Shown here piece by piece: positions 21,656 through 31,699 of a stretch of DNA of 64,000 bases. The notes beneath the pieces are model-generated. The model saw only the letters and a program-made list of their open reading frames with translations, was not told the origin of the DNA and did no database searches. Source of the stretch: Prorocentrum cordatum (Eukaryota > Sar > Dinophyceae > Prorocentrales > Prorocentraceae); the NCBI GenBank assembly GCA_963575745.1, contig CAUYUJ010020572.1, positions 1-64,000 on the forward strand. The letters run 5' to 3'. A program made the translations under genes and the position numbers. Position 1 is the first letter of the stretch. Each line of letters opens with the position of its first letter.

Positions 21656-21779
21656 CTAGGCTCTGCCTAGAAGGGTTCTTACTCTCTTAGCTTAAAGGGG
21701 CCGGGCAATGGAAACCGCCCCGGGCGGTTCCCCCAGTCCCCGCCCCGCGGTTCCCCCAGTTGCGCCCCCTGGGTTCACC

Positions 21780-22512
21780 CAGCTTAGCTTAGCTTAGCAG
21801 CTTAGCTTTAGCTTAGCTTTAGCTTAGCTTTAGCTTAGTTTTAGCTTAGCTTTAGCTTAGCTTTAGCTTAGCTTTACTTAGCTTTAGCTTAGCTTCAGCT
21901 TAGCTTCAGCTTAGCTCTAGCTTAGCTCTAGCTTAGCTTCAGCTTAGCTTCAGCTTAGCTTCAGCTTAGCTCTGGCTCAGCTTTAGCTTAGCTCTAGCTT
22001 AGCTTCAGCTTAGCTTCAGCTTAGCTTTAGCTTAGCTTTAGCTTAGCTCTAGCTTAGCGTTAGCTTAGCTTCAGCTCAGCTCTAGCTTAGCTTTAGTCTA
22101 GCTCTAGCTTAGCTTTAGCTTAGCTTTAGCTTAGCTTTAGCTTAGCTTTAGCTTAGCTTCAGCTTAGCTTCAGCTTAGCTTCAGCTTAGCTTCAGCTTAG
22201 CTTTAGCCTAGCTCTAGCTTAGCGCCAGCTTAGCTTCAGCTTAGCTTTAGCTTAGCTCTAGCTTAGCTTCAGCTTAGCTTTAGCTTAGCTTCAGCTTAGC
22301 TTCAGCTTAGCTTTAGCTCAGCTTCAGCTTAGCTCTAGCTTAGCTTTAGCTTAGCTCTAGCTTAGCGTTAGCTTAGTTGTAGCTTAGCTTTAGCTTAACT
22401 TTAGCTTAGCTGTATCTTACCTTTAGCTTAGCTTCAGCTTAGATTTAGCTTAGCTTTAGCTTAGCTTTAACTTAGCTTTAGCTTAGCTTTATATTAGTTT
22501 TAGCTTAGCTTT
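21780..22512. repeat. 11-bp AGCTTAGCTTT tandem array
   Basis: About 66 units of AGCTTAGCTTT with mostly single-base variants (T to C or G at the variable position of the unit). The unit contains AGCT palindromes in both halves. No gene inside. Confidence 0.96.
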
Positions 22513-22677
22513 TCTGTTACTACTAGTGCCGTTTTCCTAGGGGCTCCAACTCCTAGGTAGGGTCGCACTGGGATAATGCTTTTATGCACGGTTAACATTT
22601 ATTTTCTCACGGTTAAGAATTACCATTACCTCCCTCACCCCCTTCCTCTACCGCCTGCCGGGAGGGGAGAAGCAGGC

Positions 22678-23030
22678 CTCGAAAGTGGCGACAGTTTCAC
22701 AGATCGCAGCCCCCCAGGGATGGCGAGGTCCCATTTGAATCCGCCGTGGGTACCCACTGTGCTGGGCCCCCCAGCAGCCCTCGAAAGTGGCGACAGTTTC
22801 ACATATCGCAGCCCCCCAGGGATGGCGAGGTCCCATTTGAATCCGCCGTGGGCACCCACTGTGCTGGGCCCCCCAGCAGCCCTCGAAAGTGGCGACAGTT
22901 TCACAGATCGCAGCCCCCCAGGGATGGCGAGGTCCCATTTGAATCCGCCGTGGGTACCCACTGTGCTGGGCCCCCCAGCAGCCCTCGAAAGTGGCGACAG
23001 TTTCACAGATCGCAGCCCCCAGCAGCCCTC
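22678..23030. repeat. 102-bp tandem repeat (3+ copies)
   Basis: CTCGAAAGTGGCGACAGTTT starts at 22678, 22780, 22882 and 22984, exactly 102 bases apart. The last copy is cut short after CAGCCCCCAGCAG. Copies differ at only a few bases. Because 102 is a multiple of three, several frames on both strands stay open and yield 34-residue peptide repeats; I see no sign that these are translated. Confidence 0.95.
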
Positions 23031-23139
23031 GAAACGCAGCGACGAGCCAGGTAAAGGCAGGGGGGGAGAGAGGGACGGGAAGGAAGGTTCGCGCGAGCAG
23101 TGCTCTATTCAAAACGAGAACCTAACGCAGGAGGGTTGG

Positions 23140-23240
23140 GAATAAGAAGAGGCGCCATGAAATCTGGGGAAATATCATGACCCCCGCCATGATATCCACC
23201 CCCCCCTAGTCATCACCCCTCTCTCTTCCGCCCCCTGGCC
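23140..23240. repeat. Repeat module with ATATCATGGC palindrome, copy 1
   Basis: AATAAGAAGAGGCGCCAT, then AAATATCATG...CATGATATCCACC and CCCCTAGTCATCACCCC. The same order occurs at about 25984-26085 and 27277-27375. Confidence 0.85.
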
Positions 23241-23639
23241 CGTCCCTGGGGGAGGAAAAAAGGGGCACCGATCCCCCGGTATTCTCCCCGGACCTCTCCC
23301 TGGACGCGTTCTCCGACCAGAACTCCGGGGAGGATCCATCCGCGGTGACGAGGACTTTCCAGGACGAGCAGCGGCATCGGTCCCTTCTAGGGAAGCGAAC
23401 TCCATACACCGACGCTTTTTCTGGCACTGCACTGAACTTTGAACAGGCAAGCGGATCCTGGTGTATGCAGGATCCTGGTGTATACATGATCCGCTGTTAC
23501 CCCAGGAAACGGATAAACAGAGTATACACCACATCACCCCCACGTCGCCCCCGACCCTCAAAAGTCCTGGGATTGATAAACATCCCGCCACTGGTACTGG
23601 TGAACGTTGCCTTATTCGGCGTTTCGACATTGGGCGCAA

Positions 23640-23830
23640 GGGAGGGGGGGAGGTGGGGTGGGTCTGGCTCCGGACCTCTGTTCAGTGCGACTGTTTGCAG
23701 CAGTGCGTCCTACGGGGGAGACTCCACCTGCCTGAAACGGACGCCAAAAACAGCCAAGATCTACTCCAAGAGGGGGGGGGAGGGGATGCGAGGGCCCGCG
23801 CCGATCGGCAAAACAATGAATGAGAAAACG
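23640..23830. repeat. Duplicated module (pair of 26275-26455)
   Basis: From GGCTCCGGACCTCTG through CAGCCAAGATCTACTCCA and CGCCGATCGGCAAAACAATGAA, matching 26275-26455 with scattered differences. The internal CGCCGATCGGC is palindromic. Confidence 0.85.
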
Positions 23831-23859
23831 ATCACCTGTACATGGTTTTGTGTATCCGA

Positions 23860-24014
<155 letters not shown>

Positions 24015-24089
24015 GCTTCCTCCACCTCCTCCACCTCCACCTTTCGTTTCATTTCGCTAAGCCTGAGGCCCCTCGGAGGCCAGCTGACT

Positions 24090-24517
24090 ACATCACTCCC
24101 ATCTACGGACTACTGCTCTGCTCTTGCTACAAACAACCGACTCACAAACAGCGCGCTTTCCTCCAAAGCCAGTGCCTCCGCGTGAAACGAAGAAATTGGA
24201 GAAGATATGTACGTTCCGGCCATAAACAGAGGGCGGAACACCCATGTATACCCGTCGTGAACGCCCACTTCGACAATCCAACCGGTGGCTGAACACGTTC
24301 CCATTCGCGTGCCGCCGTCCGAATGCACCACGACGTTGCACTGTTCAAGGGGCGTGTTGTCGAACGGAAAGTCTAACTGCTTGCTCCACGACATCTTGGT
24401 ATCCATTGTGTAATTGACAAGCCAATCAGCCACCACGTTGTAGTCGCGCTTACGCCATGTAACCAGATCGCAGTGTGGATAAGGCGGTGCCCAAGCATGC
24501 TGAAGTATAGATAACAT
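24090..24517 (-). pseudogene. LINE fragment: RNase H region
   Basis: The minus-strand frame reads WRKRDYNVVADWLVNYTMD, then VVVHSDGGTRMGTCSATGW and SSFHAEALALEESALF. The HSDGG start and the AEALA-EESAL helix are the first two catalytic blocks of an RNase H fold as in LINE and LTR polyproteins (Asp in SDGG, Glu in HAEAL). The preceding R-x-x-N-x-x-AD-x-L motif resembles the end of an adjacent RNase H-like unit. It is flanked by microsatellite on both sides and lies in the kinase intron, so it is a truncated copy. Confidence 0.65.
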
Positions 24518-24547
24518 ACTGCTGCAAATACTGTGAAATATGGGCTC

Positions 24548-24660
24548 GGCGACCTCCTCCTCCTCCTCCTCCTCCCCCCCTCCTCCTCCTCCTCCTCCAT
24601 CTCCTCCCCTCCCCCTCCCTCCCTCCCCTCCTCCTTCCTCCTCTCCTCCTCCTCCTCCTC

Positions 24661-24693
<33 letters not shown>

Positions 24694-24835
24694 TCCCCCT
24701 CCTCCTCCTCCGCTTCCTCCACCACCTCCTCCTCCTCCTCCCCCTCCTCCTCCGCTTCCTCCTCCTTCTCCTCCCCCTCCTCCTCCTCCCCCTCCTCCCC
24801 CCCTGTTCCGATTCCTCCTCCTCCTCCTCCGAGGC
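24548..24835. repeat. CTCCTCC / CCTCCC pyrimidine-rich microsatellite
   Basis: Long CTC and CCTCCC tract on plus, with interruptions. The long frames across it are Arg/Glu/Gly or Pro/Ser artefacts. Confidence 0.93.
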
Positions 24836-25011
24836 CCCCGCCCCGCGCTGCCCCGCGCTGCCCAGCGGCGCGAAGCCTCCGAGGCGAGGGCAGCACGCGC
24901 CGCGGCGGGCTCGGCCCGTCGCCCCGGCGAGAGCGCGCTCTCGGCCACCGGGCGCGCGGCCACCGAGCGAGCAGCCGATGGCGCCAGCGGGAGACTCGCA
25001 AGAGGCTTAGG

Positions 25012-25178
25012 TTCGGAAGCTGGGCGAAGGCTGCTGAAACCGTGGCTGCTAAAACGGCCCTCCCGGAAGGAAAAAAAAACTTCCCGGAGTGAGGCGCGGC
25101 ACGCGAAACAGTCAACGAGTCGATTTTAGCAGCCACGGATTTAGCATGATTTAGCAGCCCTTGCCCGGCTTCCGACTT
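25012..25178. mobile_element. Small hairpin element next to a MITE
   Basis: Left arm CGGAAGCTGGGCGAAGGCTG then CTGAAACCGTGGCTGCTAAAA. Right arm (reverse complement) CGGAAGCCGGGCAAGGGCTG then CTAAATCCGTGGCTGCTAAAA, with one extra ATGATTTAGC block. A second hairpin, CTCCCGGAAG / CTTCCCGGAG, sits around an A-run in the loop. It directly abuts the MITE at 25181. Confidence 0.7.
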
Positions 25179-25180
25179 GG

Positions 25181-25333
25181 GTCGGGCCAATCCCCCTACA
25201 AGGGGATATTGGGCGAAAAAATAAAGATACTCAAAAAATACCCCCGAAATGCTCAAAAATGGACAAAACAATCGTCCCCAGACTATTTTTTGACTATTTT
25301 CGAATATTCCCTCTGTAGAGGGACAGGCCCGAC
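25181..25333. mobile_element. MITE-like element, GTCGGGCC family, copy b
   Basis: Starts GTCGGGCCAATCCCCCTACA and ends CTGTAGAGGGACAGGCCCGAC; the ends are inverted repeats of about 21 bases. The core is A-rich (GCGAAAAAATAAAGATACTC) and closely matches copy c at 28533. Confidence 0.88.
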
Positions 25334-25883
25334 TTAACAAAAGGCTCACCATCACTCGGACGTCAATTCCTAGAAGTCAAAAAAATCCTGCAGTGAGCCG
25401 GCAGTGATGTGCTGCTGCAGGTGAGGTCATTCTGCCGCACCGCGGAAGCGAGTCGTGGCGCGTCCGCGGCGGAAGCTGGCACATCTCGCACTTGCCGCGA
25501 ATTCAATCGAGCATCTGTAGAGGGCAGAAAAAAGCATCCCCATAATAACCACCCCGACACGCGAAGCCGTTTAGCAGACGTGCCCAAAGAAGGGATCGAA
25601 CAGGGCAGGGCTGTTCAGTAGACGCCCAGGACCGGCTAGTCAACGCCAACTGTCAGGTCCGGGTGGGTTTTCCTCCCTTGGATTCTCCATGCATTTGTCG
25701 ATTTCGCGCGCGTATCCTTCGAGCATGATCCAAGATGCTCCTCAGAGGTTCTCGGTTTCGCGCGCGCGTGCTTCGCAGGGTGCACGAAAAAAGGCTCCTC
25801 GATGGTCCCCGCCGAGGGAAACTGCACAAGTCCGAGCGATGCCAAGGCAACCAAAAGAAACCGCGCACCCCACCACCACCCCC

Positions 25884-26085
25884 GCGCTTCGGGAGCGGCC
25901 AAGAGGGGGGTGTCCAAGAGGAGGAGGTGCAAATCATGACCGGCGGCATGTGCGCGGCCCAGCGGGGGGGCCAGGGACGTAATGAAATAAGAAGAGGCGC
26001 CATAACATCTGGGGAAATATCATGGCCTCCGCCATGATATCCACCACCCCCCTAGTCATCACCCCCCTCTTTGCCGCCCCCGAGC
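25884..26085. repeat. ~200-bp duplicated module, copy 2
   Basis: From CGCGCTTCGGGAGCGGCC through GTGCAAATCATGACCGGCGG and the palindromic ATATCATGGC...GCCATGATAT to CTTTGCCGCC. Nearly identical to 27176-27375; the second half also matches 23140-23240. Confidence 0.93.
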
Positions 26086-26134
26086 GCTGCCCCCGTGGCG
26101 CGCACCGCGGGACGGGGAGCGCGGGCCCCCTCTC

Positions 26135-26198
26135 CGTCTTCAGGTCGCGGTGGACCAGCTGCTTCGCGTGCAGGTAGCTGGTCGCGTGGAGCATCTGC
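26135..26198 (-). CDS. Protein kinase gene, exon with HRDLK catalytic loop
   Basis: Minus-strand exon of 64 bases after the acceptor CCGAGACAG. It completes the Arg codon begun in the upstream exon (CG + G) and reads QMLHATSYLHAKQLVHRDLKT. This is subdomains VIa-VIb; HRD provides the catalytic Asp and the following Lys the phosphate contact. The frame-preserving end is ACG followed by GAGAGG, a GA donor, since the next exon starts ENF. Non-GT donors of this kind are known from dinoflagellates. It lies between the duplicated repeat modules at 25884-26085 and 26275-26455. Confidence 0.87.
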
Positions 26199-26274
26199 CT
26201 GTCTCGGGCCGCGCCCCACGACGAGCCTCGGGCGGCCCCGATCCTCTGGGGAGCGCCCCGCCGAGGACCCCAAG

Positions 26275-26455
26275 ACAAGGTCGGGCTCCGGACCTCTGCT
26301 CAGCGCGACTGTCTGCAACAGGGCGTCCATCATGGGGGAGACTCCGCCTGCTTGAGACAGGCGCCAAAAGCAGCCAAGATCTACTCCATGGGGGGGGGGA
26401 GTGCGAGGGCCAGCGCCGATCGGCAAAACAATGAAGAAGAAAGCGGTCACACTTC
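26275..26455. repeat. Duplicated module (pair of 23640-23830)
   Basis: Same order of blocks as 23640-23830, including GCGCCGATCGGCAAAACAAT. It lies just upstream (gene sense) of the HRDLK exon. Confidence 0.85.
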
Positions 26456-26648
26456 TGGGGGGTCTGGTTTGAACTGCCTTGGAGAGCTCTGGGGGTCTGG
26501 GCAAAAGGCCGCCCTTGCACGGCTGGTCTGGGGGGGCTCTACAACTGCTCGACTGGGAGGCTTGTGACCCCCCTTGTACTATGAGCTTCGGAGTACCCAG
26601 CCCCTTTCATTTTCTTGCGATCCAATTTTCTCTCCCCCGCTGCTGTGT

Positions 26649-26682
26649 GTATAGGTTAACGACCAAAGAGTCGAACCTATAC
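26649..26682. other. Perfect 9-bp hairpin
   Basis: GTATAGGTT and AACCTATAC separated by 16 bases. Function unknown; no RNA family recognised. Confidence 0.4.
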
Positions 26683-26689
26683 AATCATC

Positions 26690-27000
26690 CGTAGGTAGAG
26701 GTGAGCGAAGACGAGGGTAGCCGGTCCTTTCCCAGGGCGCTGTGACGAGGGCGGCGCGGCATGTGCACCAGCACCTGAGCCGATGTGCCAGCGGTAGTTA
26801 TGTACACCCTCTGCGACATGCTTAAGAAATCATGGGTTCAGAAATTCATAGTCTCAGAATGTGAGCCAAAGCCCAGAACTTCTACTACAATCTTAGGACT
26901 CACATGGAAACATCAAGACTCATCGAGACTCCGGCCGCTAACTTGAGCTTTCTCGAGCACCGCCTAATTAGGGTGTGATGGCATCACGGCGCTACGAGCG
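26690..27000. other. Intronic stretch, nothing recognised
   Basis: Mixed-composition sequence between the hairpin at 26649 and the GC-rich block at 27000. I see no gene or repeat. Confidence 0.4.
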
Positions 27001-27175
27001 GACTTCACACGCACAGCTGCCCCCCCTCCCCCCCCCCCGGGGCACGCCTGAAGAAGACCAGCCCCTGCTCGAGGCCCACCGCGGAGTGGCCTGAGCGGGG
27101 CGGGCCCGGGCCGCCGCCGAGGCGGGCACTCGGCACGAGCCTCGGCACGAGCCTCGGCTCGGGCCGCCCCGAGCC

Positions 27176-27375
27176 CCGCGCTTCGGGAGCGGCCAAGAGG
27201 GGGGTGTCCAAGAGGGAGGGGTGCAAATCATGACCGGCGGCATGTGCGCGGCCCAGCGGGGGGGCCAGGAACGTAATGAAATAAGAAGAGGCGCCATAAC
27301 ATCTGGGGAAACATCATGGCCCACGCCATGATATCCACCCCCCCCTAGTCATCACCCCCCTCTTTGCCGCCCCGA
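27176..27375. repeat. ~200-bp duplicated module, copy 3
   Basis: Nearly identical to 25884-26085, same orientation, including the ATCATGGC...GCCATGATAT palindrome. Confidence 0.93.
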
Positions 27376-27861
27376 GCCCCGAAACCAGATCCGGTCGAAG
27401 CGGCCGCGCCGGGAGGCACCTCCAGTGCCAGGCACGCACGGGGCCGCGCGGAGCCGCCGCGGCATCGGGACCGAGTCGGGCCGGGCCGGCCAGAGTCGGT
27501 CCGCCACCCTCCGCGCCCTGGCACAGGGCATATCTTAATACATGGGATGTTTAAAAAAAACATCGGATTTTTAATACATGACTAGTTCATGAATACATTT
27601 ATGCATGAACTCCTCGACGTTTTTGGTGCTATATCCTTGCATTTGTTATACATGATCCGCGCGCGGAGCATGTCTTCAAAACGGCGCTGCAGGCTGAGGC
27701 GTGGCAGAGTGCCAGGGGGCCGTCTGGCAAGGACTCCCCCGAGCGTCCCAGACTCTGCAAAGGGGCCCCCCCCCCTTTCTCATTCCCGCACCCGCGCGCG
27801 TGCACCGAGGAGGCGGTCCCCCGTAGAAACCCGCAACGGATCCGCGCTCCCGAGGCCACGA

Positions 27862-27955
27862 GGAGGAGGAGGAGGAGGAGGAGGAGGAGGAGGAGGAGGG
27901 GAAGGAGGAGGAGGAGGAGGCAGGAGAAGGAAGAGGAGGAGGAGGAGGAGGTCCG
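27862..27955. repeat. GGA trinucleotide microsatellite
   Basis: AGGAGG tract with GGAAGG interruptions. Confidence 0.93.
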
Positions 27956-28009
27956 CACTCCCGAGCTTCCAAGACGACCGCGGCAGGCAGCCGAGGCCGG
28001 CACGATGAT

Positions 28010-28860
28010 CCAAGAGGCCCCCAAGACTGCCCAAGAGGGCCTCCTCCTCCTCCTCCTCCTCCTCCTCCTCCTCCTCCTCCTCCTCCTCCTCCTCCTCCTC
28101 CTCCTCCTCCTCCTCCTCCTCCTCCTCCTCCTCCTCCTCCTCCTCCTCCTCCTCCCAGCAGGACCCGAAGAGGCCAAGAGCATGGATCCCTTCGGCTTCA
28201 AAGATCTGGGCGTCTTGCCTTTTCGGGCTTCCTGCACCTTCAGACGGCCCCAGATGCCTCCAAAATGGCCCCCAGACGCCCCGTCCCCCGAGACAGCCCA
28301 AAACAGCCCCAAGAAGGAGGAGGAGGAGGAGGAGGAGGAGGAGGAAAACGACGACCACGACGACGATGAAGAGGCCCCAAGCTGGCTCAAGAGGGCCTCT
28401 TGAGGGACCCAAGAAGGTCTTAAAGAGCCCCTCGACGGCAACAGACGGCCCCAAGACGGCGGCACGATCCGCCAGACGGCCAAGAGAGCCCCAAGACGGC
28501 CCAAGCGAGCTCCAAGACGGCCCAAGAATTAGGTCGGGCCTGTCCCCCTACAGGGGGATTTTGGGGGAAAAATGAAAAAAATACCCCGAAAATGATCCAA
28601 ACATGCTCAGAAATAGTCGACAAAATCGTCCCCTGACAACTTTTTTGACCACTGTTGAACATGCCTCCTGTAGAGGGACAAGCCCGACTTGACCCAAGAA
28701 GGCCTCAAAACGGCCCAAGAGAAGCGCCCTCAGAACAGCCCAAGACAGGCCTCGAACAGCCCAGGAAACACGGCCCAGGCGAGCCCAAAGCGAGCCACAA
28801 GAGTGGCCCGAGAGACCGCCAGCGACGAAACCGAGGAGAGAACCCCCCCTGGGGCACGAC
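28010..28860. repeat. CCAAGACGGCC-type array with CTC microsatellite and nested MITE
   Basis: CCAAGAGGCCCCCAAGACTG at 28010, then a pure CTC tract at 28040-28154, then repeat patches at 28240-28310, 28370-28530 and 28690-28860. A GGA tract lies at 28314-28345. The MITE at 28533 sits inside the array, with repeat units on both sides. Confidence 0.85.
28533..28688. mobile_element. MITE-like element, GTCGGGCC family, copy c
   Basis: Left end GTCGGGCCTGTCCCCCTACA, right end TGTAGAGGGACAAGCCCGAC, an inverted repeat of about 21 bases. The core TTTTGGGGGAAAAATGAAAA...CTTTTTTGACCACTG is shared with copy b. It is inserted in a CCAAGACGGCC array. No open frame of note; non-autonomous. Confidence 0.9.
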
Positions 28861-30235
28861 GCAGACAAGCGCCACGTGTCGTTGAGGCTCCCCGAAAAGC
28901 CTCGGGGCACGAGGCGTCGCACGTGACGGCCTCATGCGCGCCCGCCGAACAATCGCCGCCCAAGGTCCTGGGCTGGCAGGGCGGCGAATATCAAATCAGA
29001 TCGGCCAGATCGAAATGGATCCTGCAGGGTCACTCGGCTCTCAGGTCACAATTCGAGTCTCCGGCGGCCGCTCGGAGCGATCCGGGCACCTCGGGAGCGC
29101 TCTCGGCGAGGCGCAGCTGCCGGAAAGCGTCCCGAGGCTGGAAACACGCCGAGGAGCGGCGGGAAGCACCCGAACCCGCAACTGTCCCACCCCCCCTCGG
29201 CGGGGGAGCTCGAAAGATCCCGACAGCTGCTGCCCGGACCTCTCCCAGGGTGCGCTCGCACCAGAATTCCGAGGCGAGTCCAGCCGCGACGACGAGGGCC
29301 TCCCCGGAGGCCCAGATCGGAGGCGCGCCAGCACGAATTGGCACCTCCCCAGAGTGCGGCCGCTGCCGCCTCGCTCGGCGGCGGAAATCCGCGACTTCCC
29401 ATGGAAGCGGGGCCCGTCGCCAATCCACGCCCCCCTGGGCCCATGCTTGCGATCGCCCGACCAGAAAGACGAAAACGAGGGAAGGGCAGCGGTCTCGGAG
29501 TGGAAACGAGCGATGCCGAGAACCCGCCGGGGGCCCGAGATCGCCATCGAGCCGGATCGCATCGCAGGTGTGGCCCCGCGGGGCGCGCGCGCATCTGCTG
29601 CGGGGGGCCGCTCCCCCGGGGGGGGGGGATCCACGGCCCCCTCGGAGCCCCGCTCCGAGCACGGCCACTCTGGCAGTTGGGCGACGAAAAGACACGGGAC
29701 CTGCAGTAGGAGCTCGACCACAAGAAACCCTGCACGAGAAACCCAACCCTGAGACCCCAGGGTGCCCATTGATGTTTGGTGTGGGAACGTCAGGATTTCC
29801 ATCGCAAAACCATCGAAACCCAAAAAACCCAGGGCACCCTGGAGGCAAGCAGGGTTGCTTCTTGGCATGACTTTCCACTGCACTCGAGATGGCATAGCTC
29901 GGCGATTCCGAAAGGTGAGGCTTGCAAAGGGTGTGGCTTGCAACCGGCACCCTGGGGGGCACCCTGGGGGACGGGCGGGAACCTCTACAGAGCGCTCCGC
30001 CGCACCCCGAGGAGGCCCGACGAGGACCGTGTCGTGCCCTCATCAGGCCCCAACGGCGCCGATCGCAGACGGACTACACCCTGGTGAGCCATACCCTTCG
30101 TAGTCGCCGAACAGCGACCTTACGCGGCGGCTCACGCGGGCCGCCAGCGTGGCACGCCTACATTGGGAACTTGGGCGCTCACGCGCCACCTGACGCGGGA
30201 AGCCTGCGCGCGAATGTCAGCATAATCGAACCCAT
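28861..30235. other. GC-rich intronic stretch with repeated modules
   Basis: No gene seen. 29235-29300 (CCGGACCTCTCCC...AGAATTCCG) resembles 23293-23330, and 29060-29085 (GGCGGCCGCTCGGAGCGATC) resembles 16803-16822, so the block is repeated DNA. Several long overlapping frames exist because stops are rare at this GC content. Confidence 0.5.
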
Positions 30236-30388
30236 TAGGGGGCCACATGCGAACCCTACCCCTACCCCCCACGATTTCTGAGGGGGAGGGTGAGGTTCAC
30301 TTCGCTCGGGAGCTGCCGAACGAAGTGAACCCCACCCTCCCTCCAGAAATCGTGGGGGGTGGGGGTCGGGTTCGCATGTGGCCCCCTA
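30236..30388. mobile_element. Palindromic element (ATGCGAAC family), complete
   Basis: Left arm TAGGGGGCCACATGCGAACC ... CCACGATTTCTGAGGG ... GGTTCACTTCG; the right arm is its reverse complement with few mismatches. Arms are about 67-70 bases around a loop of about 15. CCCAT flanks it on both sides, a candidate 5-bp target duplication. A partial copy lies at 15684-15783. Confidence 0.88.
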
Positions 30389-30639
30389 CCCATGTTTCTG
30401 CGTCGCTCATATGGACACCATTCCCTGCAGCCCAGACTTCTGCAAAAAGCGGCCGGGGTTCCGAGTCTGAGGGATGTCTCTGCAGCCACATGAGCCCCGG
30501 CGCGGGTGTTCGCTTCCCCGGCGGCGATTCGACCCGCAAAGTCAGGGCTCGCAAGTGGTCGCGCATCCGTCGCGCCGCCAGGTCTCCGAGAGAGAGCGGC
30601 TGCTTTTACACGCTTCGTAGGGGGCGACCTCTGGGCACG

Positions 30640-30795
30640 CGTCGTCGTCGTCGGCGTCGTTGTAATCGTCGGCGCATCGTCGTCGTCGGCGGCGTCGTCG
30701 TCGTCATCGTCGTCGTCGCCTTCGTCGTCGTCGGCGTCGTCGTCGCCGTCTTCGTCGTCGTCATCGTCGTCGGCGTCGTCGCCGCCGTGGGCGTC
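30640..30795. repeat. GTC trinucleotide microsatellite
   Basis: GTCGTC with GGC and ATC interruptions. Confidence 0.92.
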
Positions 30796-31264
30796 AACAA
30801 TGGGGAAATTGTGGCTGCCCCCAAAATCCCGACCCCTCCCCTGAGATCCGGGAAATGAAATGATTTTCGCACCAGGCATTTTCGCCTGGTTGCGGGCCCT
30901 AGGACCTTCACAGATCGATCCGGCTGGAAGTATGGCGCAGAAAGATGGGGTCGAGGGCTCAGATCGTGACTGTAGACGATGTTGCATTTGTTTCGCAACG
31001 TCGGATCGAAAATCTGATACTTGGATCCCCCCTGCCCAAACAATTCCACACACACCCCTCTTCTCCGGAACCAGGACCACCTCCCCCCCCCCCCAGCCAA
31101 CGCACCACCCCCTGCCCCCCCCCCCCCGCGAGCGAGAGTCAAAAGGGGCGTTCGAACTGATACCAGAACCAATCCTGGCGAACTAGTACCGATCCCGGCT
31201 GAGTGGGTCATCCCAGCCGAATCGGGAACAATCTGGGCTGAAAGTCCTACTCAGTAAAAGGTCT

Positions 31265-31480
31265 GAAGGGGCCGGGTAGACATTCTGAAGAGGCTTCTTC
31301 AGACCTTCTTCGAAGCTATGAAGAGGCTTCGCTCCAAGAGCCTCTGAGAAGGCTCTGAGAGGACTCCGTCAAGCCTTTGAAAAGCATCTGCGAAGGCTCT
31401 GAGAAGGCTCCGAGAAGCTTTCGACGAGCTCAGAAGCCTTTGAAAAGGCCCTGCGAAACGCCTCTGAGAAGCGCCTATGG
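31265..31480. repeat. Degenerate GAGAAGGCTCT repeat
   Basis: CTCTGAGAAGGCTCTGAGAG-like units spaced about 11-12 bases, diverged. Similar CTTCTGAAAGGCTCC units at about 35050-35085. Confidence 0.65.
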
Positions 31481-31514
31481 GGGCCGAGCGAATCACTGAC
31501 CTCGCGGGTGCCCG

Positions 31515-31620
31515 AGAGGACGACGACGACGACGACGACGACGACGATGCGACGACGACCACGACGACGAAGAGACGACGACCACGACGAAGACAACGAC
31601 AACGCCGACGGATCACGACA
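31515..31620. repeat. GAC trinucleotide microsatellite
   Basis: GACGACGAC from 31517 with AAG/CCA interruptions after 31550. Confidence 0.92.
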
Positions 31621-31699
31621 ACCGCGAGGACGACGGTAGAGAGAGAGAACGACGAAACGAAAAGCACATCGACGGGGACGAGGAGGAGGAAGAGGATCA

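Noticed and set aside
23285-23480. Minus frame with EFWSENASRERSGE as an extra kinase exon
   Set aside because: A diverged copy of the same DNA at about 29200-29300 shows it is a dispersed repeat.
24450-25355. 301-codon minus frame at 24.4-25.4 kb
   Set aside because: Mostly Glu/Gly/Arg runs from the CTC microsatellite; the ends are parts of the hairpin element and MITE.
28372-28390. GCTGGCTCAAGAG as a second spliced-leader relict
   Set aside because: Only the TGGCTCAAG part matches and it is explained by the CCAAG repeat context; no CCGTAGCC upstream.
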